NCBI GenBank assembly: GCA_000151295.1
Contig: GG745357.1
Span: 666,778 to 690,723, forward strand
Source: Allomyces macrogynus ATCC 38327
Taxonomy: Eukaryota > Blastocladiomycota > Blastocladiomycetes > Blastocladiales > Blastocladiaceae
Direction of reading: 5' to 3'
Length of the DNA stretch: 23,946 nucleotides
Below, piece by piece: positions 18,591-23,946 of this stretch (position 1 is the stretch's first letter; every line of letters starts with the position of its first letter). The notes under the pieces were generated by a model. The model saw nothing but the letters and a program-made list of their open reading frames with translations. It searched no databases and had not been told where the DNA came from. A program made the position numbers and the translations under genes.

Positions 18591-19980
18591 ATCATGGGCA
18601 AGGAACTGACGTGGGTAGGAACTGAGGTGGGTCGTGGGTCGTGGGTGCTGGAACTGATGAGGGCGAGAACTGAGGTGGGTCAGCCTGCACCAAGCTGTCG
18701 CGCCAAACGCCGTCTCTCGCTGTCCGCTGGCTTCAGATCCGGCGCGACGCGTACAATTAACTTGAAACCGCCATTACTCACTTTTGGCCTGGCGGCACGC
18801 CCTTTTTGCTTTGCGCTGATGGGGTCGAATGTGATTGCAGATATGGCATGGTGCTCAAATTATGAGTGCCAGTGAAGGAGTTCTTCACTCGCTCGCATTT
18901 ACAGGCGTTTCAAATACCTTCATCCTCCTGGAAGAGTGCGGCCGGCGTAAAGACGCAGCTTTTTACTGTTGACCCTGCAATCCTGAAATCGTGTATGGAA
19001 AACGCAGGTGAGAATGGATCCTTTGCTGTCAAAGCGGTATGATGTTAGCGTTCTCAATAATAAAGAGCCGCTTTGCTGTTGTTTTTGACCGTGGCCGTCC
19101 ACGGTCGAGTTGGCGGCTCGAGTGCAAGAAATGAGCACTTTATTTGCAGCCTAAGAACAGCGTCACGCTAGATGCCTCCGGTGTGGCTATCGTGCAAGGA
19201 TTGTAGGTACGTCAAGTCGTCAGTCGGAAGCGACTCAGGCTGCTCATCGTCCTTGTCGCGCACCAAAAGATCAGCAGCTGACGAGGGCAAGATGAGACTA
19301 GTGGAAGATTCTTGTTTTATCTTGCAGGCACCGATCGTCATGCACATGAGTGCCATGGCTGCCTGAGCTGATATCACATTCTTTTGATGCAGTCCACAAG
19401 CCATGCTTGTATTTGATACCCTTGGGATAAGACTGGCGCTCTAGATTGGACAATTATCTCTATCCGCATTTGCTAGTGCTAAACAACTGCAAAGCTCTCA
19501 TCCAAACATGGGACCAAGTGCCACTTCTTCGAGAAGTTCAGCCAAGATCCTGACCAGCAGCGCAGCTGGCAACGCCGCTCATAATCTCTTCTGGCGTGAG
19601 GATGCTCACCAGCTGCACGTGGAATACGGCCAATGATTCGGAGAATTTAAGCATGGTTGACTGAGAAAGGTATGACCCAGCCTTGCCAGATGCTCAAAAG
19701 ACGATCAGGGCCTGAACAGAACTGTGCTGCTGCTTTGTCGCAATGTGCAGTTCATAAACCCATAAAACCCACAGGTCAACGCCATTGTTGATGTGTCGCA
19801 GTTCGCAGCTCATAATATATATGTATATTTCACTAAAGCGCGCTCTGTTCAATGACGACCTTCCTGTTCGGGATCAAGTGCTACTGTCTTCCAGGCGCAG
19901 ACTGGCGCCAAAGAACATCGCGCGTTGGAACGTTCGTCAAGCGTACCAACGCGTCGCGTTCCATCATCCACAGCGCTTCC
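18591..19980. other. Long intergenic stretch with no recognisable gene
   Basis: The left part has short GGAACTGAGGTGGGT-type repeats (listed). From about 18900 the GC content falls. A 78-codon minus ORF (19404-19168; contains SLILPSSAADLLVRDKDDEQ) has protein-like composition but matches nothing I know and lacks support. The right end is the promoter of the lectin-helical gene. Confidence 0.4.
18601..18680 (+). repeat. Short imperfect direct repeats
   Basis: A 16-base unit (AGGAACTGACGTGGGT) at 18601-18616 is followed at once by AGGAACTGAGGTGGGT at 18617-18632, with a third copy, AGAACTGAGGTGGGT, at 18666-18680. GTGGGTC pieces lie between. No function is suggested. Confidence 0.6.
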
Positions 19981-19982
19981 CG

Positions 19983-19988
19983 TATAAA
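19983..19988 (+). promoter_or_regulatory. TATA box of the lectin-helical gene
   Basis: TATAAA in CGTATAAATTGAGCTC, 176 bases before the ATG at 20159. The same extended element precedes the minus-strand paralogue. The leader contains CGACCGTGAGTG at about 20088, which could be a 5' splice donor in the untranslated leader. Confidence 0.6.
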
Positions 19989-20158
19989 TTGAGCTCACGC
20001 CTCGCGTCGCAGCCCTTGCTCATCGTTGCTTTTGGCTCTCAGAACGTCCGCGCTGCCGCTCCCAACTAATCGACCCGCAACTGCCGTCGACCGTGAGTGA
20101 CCCGCAAGACGCGACCAACAACCCGTTTCGACCACGACCTCCATCCTCAACTCTCAAG

Positions 20159-21741
20159 ATGCCACGAGGTTGGTCGCACACGCACCATCTGTCGAGTCTC
20201 AATTTCATGATCTCGCACATTTGGAACCACCTGTACTCTGGCGAGTATATTTCGTCGGACAACGGCAAGTATCACCTGGTCATGGAGCCCTCAGGCGATC
20301 TCGCGCTCTACGACTCGTGGCTGTGGATTCCGTCGAACCGGCTCTGGTGCTCGAACTCGGCGGGGAAAGGCGACGGCGGGCCCTACACGCTCGAGCTCAA
20401 CATGACGCCGACCGCCGACCGGTCGCTCTATGTCACCGACAAGTCGGGCAAGGTCGTTTGGGATATCGGCGTGAAGAAGGTGCCCAAGCTGCACTACGTT
20501 TACATGCAGGACGATGGGCGGGTAACGGTCTCGGACTGTACGTGATCGACTCTCTTCTCCAGCTGCAATGAGGAGAGAAAATGACCGCGCGCCGTACGCA
20601 TTCCTTCTCCGCCATTCTGCAGTGTTCCAGACCGAGTTCTTCTACACGATCGAGTCAACTGCCGCGCCCAAGGAAAAATGCCACGGCACGTTCGAGGAAA
20701 CCGTCTTGCCGTACATTCGCGACGCGTGACCACGACCATCAAGATGCAGGAGGCGATGCTCGCGTGCAAGTCGGGCGACGCCGTTGCCGACGTGCTCGCC
20801 AAGACGGTTCCCGCGCTCGCGCTTTTGCTCACGACTGCCGAGACGACCAGTTTCGCGATGCTGCAGGATATTGTCAACCATGTGGCGGCCGGGCTCGTCA
20901 TGCAAAAGGATTTGGTCAAGGCCATGGAGGAGACGAGCGGCGATTTCACGGCGTCAAGCGCCAAGGTGAACGAGTTCAAGAGGCAGGTCGACCAGCAGTG
21001 GAACTATTTGCACGAGGCCGAGCTGCAGCGTAGCCGCGCTGAGCGGGCGTTCAACGACGCCGAGGCCGAGTACCAGCGGCAGGTTAAGAAGAAGAAGGAT
21101 CTGGAGATTGCCGCACTCGCGATGCTGTGGTTCCCGCTCGTGTCGGCCGGGCTTGGGGTACGCTGACAATCGTCAAGTCTCTACTCCACCCCGCCTTCTT
21201 GCGACTGATTCCAGACCGTCTTGCGATCGGACAGATTGGCGTCGCGGTCTCGACCAAGGACGTCGAGAACGCGCGAGCCGTCCTCGACGCACGCAAGAAC
21301 GACGAGTACCAGCAGCGCAAGCGGTACGACGACCTGAACGCGCGACTCAAGGAGCTGCAGTCGGGCCAGTACGACGCCGAGTCGAAAAAGGACCTCGCCG
21401 AAACACACCTCAAGGGGCTCGATGAGGAAATGGGCGAGCTCAAGAAGCAGCGCGTCACGTTCTCGGCGCTGCAAGAGTTTTTGCACGAAAAGTGCACGCA
21501 GATTGGGCTGGCCGCGGGCACGGCGCGCATTCTCGAGCTCGAGACGACGGGGTATATCACGATGATGCCGCTTATTCGCATGCTCAAGGAGCTCGTCGCC
21601 GAGGTCGTGGCGACGGGGCTCGTGGACGAGCAGGACGCCATGACGCTCAAGGCCGATATGACCAAGATCGAGGCTGCCGCCGAGAAGATCAAGCAGCTCA
21701 AGATTGAGAGCTCCAAATCGCTCGAGGATTTCTTTGCGTGA
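20159..21741 (+). CDS. B-lectin domain fused to a long-helix/hydrophobic-hairpin protein
   Basis: Exon 1 (20159-20537) encodes a bulb-type (B-lectin) beta-prism: YSGEYISSDNGKYHLVM, LALYDSWLW, RSLYVTDKSGKVVWD, YVYMQDDGRVTVSD. The mannose-site pattern QxDxNxVxY is degenerate. Intron 1: 20538-20622 (GTACGT to CTGCAG). Exon 2 (20623-21157) has one apparent missing base near 20729 (after LPYIRDA). It then runs through helices (TTAETTSFAMLQDIVNHV) and a long charged helix into a hydrophobic stretch, LAMLWFPLVSAGLG. Intron 2: 21158-21234 (GTACGC to GGACAG). Exon 3 (21235-21741) begins IGVAVSTKDVEN and continues as coiled coil to LEDFFA. With one base added the spliced length is an exact 474 codons including the stop. 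Two long helices around a hydrophobic hairpin recall ClyA/HBL-type helical pore-forming proteins; that is inference only. A GTG at 20093 was rejected as start. The intron 2 acceptor is less certain. Confidence 0.7.
20727..20731 (+). other. Single-base frame break in the lectin-helical gene
   Basis: At GACGCGTGACC the frame coding VLPYIRDA stops, while the frame shifted by one base continues with TTTIKMQEAMLACKSGD. One missing base explains both sides. No plausible intron fits here. Confidence 0.6.
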
Positions 21742-22092
21742 TGGCGTGACGAAGCGGATAGGTTGACGCGGCGAAGAAGTGTAATAGGTTGCATGTTTCG
21801 TAATTTTCAATGTGAACACTCTTGTTTGGCCTGAAATAGTAGGGAGCGTGTGTCGCTAGAGGCCGCAAGAGCCGCAAGGCACTCGCATCCAGGTGGAGAA
21901 GGGACAGTTGATCACGTTTACTATCGTCGGTTAACCAGAGTCGCTCGCAGCGTGCTCGCAGGTCAAGGAGCGTTACATTGTGATGTGACATTGTGGTAGA
22001 GGACGTGGCGTGACCCATGCGTGATCAAAGGATTGAAAGACACGGAGGACACTGCTCCACTGCACCACCGCACCACATCAAAGGGGCAACAA
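21742..22092. other. Intergenic between the lectin-helical gene and oligoribonuclease copy 1
   Basis: An AT-rich 3' region (near 21800-21845) is followed by a probable 5' region. No gene or clear TATA box is seen. Confidence 0.45.
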
Positions 22093-22747
22093 ATGGGCCG
22101 GTCCCTCAAGACGCGGTACCTTGTGCGGGTGGACTGCGAGGTATTAGATTGTGAGGTCCAAAACTCTTCCGTTGATGTTACGTTTGCTCGCCCCACATCC
22201 TCGCGGTGATACTCTCGAGTGGACTGCTGTTACTGATCTGTGCCGTAGCGACGTAGATGGATCCGATTGCCATTCACCATCCCTCGTCGGTCATCGAGAC
22301 CATGGGAACGTGGTCGAGCGCTCATCATGGGAAATCTGGCCTGACCAAGCTCGTGCAAAAATCGACGATATCCACGAGCAAGGCCGAGACTCGGGTGCTC
22401 ACGTTTATCAAGAAGCACGTACCGCTCACTGGTGTGGGGATCCTCGCTGGTGCGCAATCCATATCGATTTTCCATTCCCTGGCCAACTATTGCGTGCACG
22501 ACCGATCACGCTCACGAGTGAATCCGTTCTGATCACAGGCGACTCGGTCCACACGGACCGCGACTTTTTGACCAAGAACATGCCGCGCGTCGTCGAGTAC
22601 CTGGACCACCGATTGCTCGACGTGAGCTTGATCGCGCAAATCGCGCCGTGGTGGTTCCCGGTCAAGTCGAGCATGCGGCCGCCCAAGACCGACACGCACC
22701 GCTACGACCACGACATCATGGACAGCATCGCCGAGTTACGGTGGTAA
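22093..22747 (+). pseudogene. Oligoribonuclease copy 1, lacking the exon-2 equivalent
   Basis: DEDDh 3'-5' exoribonuclease family (degrades 2-5 nt RNAs). Exon 22093-22140 encodes RYLVRVDCE. An intron-like stretch 22141-22256 follows (GTATTA to CGTAG), then exon 22257-22431 (IHHPSSVIETMG, AHHGKSGLTKLV, FIKKHVPLT), intron 22432-22538 (GTGTGG to CACAG), and exon 22539-22747 (GDSVHTDRDFLTKNMP, THRYDHDIMDSIAELRW). Asp and Glu of VDCE, Asp of HTDRDF, His of THRY and Asp of HDI remain. The segment that follows VDCE in the family (MTGLDI...ILEVACIVTD), present in copy 2 at 23888, is absent here, and the intron-like stretch does not contain it. A TAA stands where the family has Tyr after ELRW, and the same frame then stays open to a TAG at 22943-22945. 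Reading frame is otherwise preserved, but the fold core is missing. Probably a pseudogene. Confidence 0.75.
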
Positions 22748-22945
22748 CTCAACCATGTGTTCTGCGCGCCGTTCCGGGTCGCATCGGAAAACCAGGCCAA
22801 GAAGGAGGCGAAGACCAAGAAGAAGAAGGACAAATCGACGAAGTCCACGCCAGTTCAGTTGTGGTGGAAGAGTGTCTGGCCGTTGTGGCAAATGACAGGC
22901 CCGCGCCTGCTCCAACACCCCGCAGTTGAACCATTTGTGGCGTAG
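22748..22945 (+). pseudogene. Open Lys-rich extension beyond the TAA of oligoribonuclease copy 1
   Basis: In the same frame as the last exon, codons after the TAA at 22745-22747 continue for about 65 residues: NHVFCAPFRVASENQ, a Lys-rich stretch (KKEAKTKKKKDKS), then a Trp-rich end, to the TAG at 22943-22945. Basic tails after the ELRYYR-type motif occur in some oligoribonucleases, so this is probably the former C-terminus cut off by a nonsense change. Confidence 0.5.
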
Positions 22946-23504
22946 GCTGTCGGTGGCCAGTGTTGGACGATTGAATCGTTGAGAATGGGACTTGATTTGA
23001 CGGATTAGTGGAGCAGCATTTATCCTCGGGAAGGGACTAATGATGATGTCGATGAGTGTTTGCCACTCAAGTCAGCTTGTCAGGCAGGAATGTATTTCGT
23101 GGTTGGCCAATACTTGTTTCCTGCTCTGCCCATTATTCCTCAAACCCTCCCGCAACAATCAAATTTGCTGCTCGAAACCCCTCTTTGCGCTTTGAACGTG
23201 TTTATCAGCCTCAACATCGACGAGAGATGAGGCAACAGACTCAGGCTGGCGTGTGGGCCCCACGGCACTGGACTTGTCAGTGGTCGCCAAGGATCCGATT
23301 GGCGCGGAACTGGGTGGAGAAGAAAGAGGTCAATACAAACGACGCCAAATTCTGTTGGTTGACTCGCAAGTGCAAGTATCAGTCGCCCAGACGCAGGAAA
23401 GAAGCTTGACGACGTGAGACCTAAGAGGAAGCATCACATCTGCCGCGTCGTGCACAGCGAATATTGCACCCTTGACTGGCTGCACCGCAACTTGCCGCAA
23501 GATC
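22946..23504. other. Intergenic between the two oligoribonuclease copies
   Basis: No gene is recognised. This is the presumed 3' region of copy 1 and 5' region of copy 2. Small ORFs are unsupported. Confidence 0.45.
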
Positions 23505-23946
23505 ATGCCTCGAGTATCGGCAGTTTCATTTGCGGGGATAGCTCCTCGCTTCGCAAAGTGGGCACAACCAACAGTCAATCAATCGCTTCGACCGAACATG
23601 AGCGGGGCACAGTCGCACGGCAGCCAAGCGCAACTGGCAATCGTCACGACGCAGCGCGCTTCCTTTCATGCTTCAGCGCTACACTCCAACCGGCCGCAAA
23701 AATGCATTACGTGCAGGTCGCCGTTGAAATGGGTCAATAAGCCCATTTCACCCACGTCGCCACGGGCCCTTTTCCCCAAGCCGCGCTACTTGGTGTGGGT
23801 GGACTGTGAGGTATAGTCGCTCAGGAGCATCGGTTGAGCATCAATACATCGCTGTCGATGGTACTCAATCGTGACAGTTGTCTCTAGATGACCGGGCTAG
23901 ACATTAAAAAGGACGTGATCCTGGAAGTCGCCTGCATCGTGACCGA
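23505..23946 (+). CDS. Oligoribonuclease (mitochondrial type), 5' part, runs off the right edge
   Basis: Second, apparently intact copy of the DEDDh oligoribonuclease. ATG 23505 is the first in-frame ATG. The first about 65 residues are basic and Ser/Ala-rich without acidic residues (MPRVSAVSFAGIAPRFAKW; later QRASFHASALHSN, which resembles a fungal mitochondrial presequence cleavage region). Yeast Rex2 is likewise mitochondrial. Exon 1 ends with PRYLVWVDCE at 23810. Intron 23811-23887 (GTATAG to TCTCTAG, 77 nt). Exon 2 from 23888 encodes MTGLDIKKDVILEVACIVTD, the family's first catalytic block and the exon missing from copy 1. The 3' remainder lies outside the window. It is tandem and in the same orientation as copy 1. 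Confidence 0.85.

Noticed and set aside
20093..20158. GTG start for the lectin gene
   Set aside because: GTG starts are not expected here; GTGAGT is more like a splice donor, and ATG 20159 is in frame.
1..23946. Bacterial-type operons, CRISPR arrays, tRNA or rRNA genes, insertion sequences
   Set aside because: I scanned for them and saw none. Introns, TATA boxes and gene content point to a fungal nuclear genome.

Overview
This window looks like nuclear DNA of a GC-rich, intron-bearing fungus. The genes carry short introns (about 57 to 107 nt), TATA boxes at eukaryotic distance from starts, Kozak-like starts (CACCATG, GCCACCATG) and one 100-N scaffold gap. Gene content includes a GCN20/ABCF3-type ABC-F protein, an ER-anchored SMP/PH lipid-transfer protein and a mitochondrial-type oligoribonuclease. 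High GC, tandem duplications and B-lectin plus chagasin-type genes recall Blastocladiomycota such as Allomyces. That assignment is from memory and inference; no marker gene proves it.

Layout. 1-1614 (minus): 3' part of an unrecognised gene that runs off the left edge, with two apparent single-base frame breaks. 2563-3156 (+): small Ala/Ser-rich protein with a hydrophobic N-terminus. 3831-5612 (+): sodium:solute symporter (SSS) with one in-frame intron. 5868-7020 (minus): three-domain chagasin-type (I42) cysteine-protease inhibitor with a Met-Pro linker and one frameshift. 7684-8166 (+): decayed copy of the symporter C-terminus. 8437-8949 (minus): one-domain I42 inhibitor with a Met-Pro tail. 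The last four items are two copies of one convergent symporter/inhibitor unit.

10268-11149 (minus): broken, 5'-deleted paralogue of the lectin-helical gene at 20159-21741 (+). 12210-14652 (+): ABC-F gene, interrupted by the N gap. 14870-17585 (minus): TM-PH-SMP protein. About 18090-18590 (+): kinesin motor relic. 20159-21741 (+): B-lectin domain fused to long helices that flank a hydrophobic hairpin. 22093-22747 (+): oligoribonuclease copy lacking one exon. 23505-23946 (+): 5' part of a second oligoribonuclease copy with a mitochondrial-type presequence, leaving the window.

The main theme is duplication followed by decay. Symporter, I42 inhibitor, lectin-helical gene and oligoribonuclease each occur twice within 24 kb, and in three of these pairs one copy is plainly broken. 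Several single-base frame breaks lie in otherwise well-preserved genes. They may be sequencing errors, and a stretch at 9040-9290 has the texture of low-quality sequence. Between the genes lie lower-GC stretches with no recognisable content.
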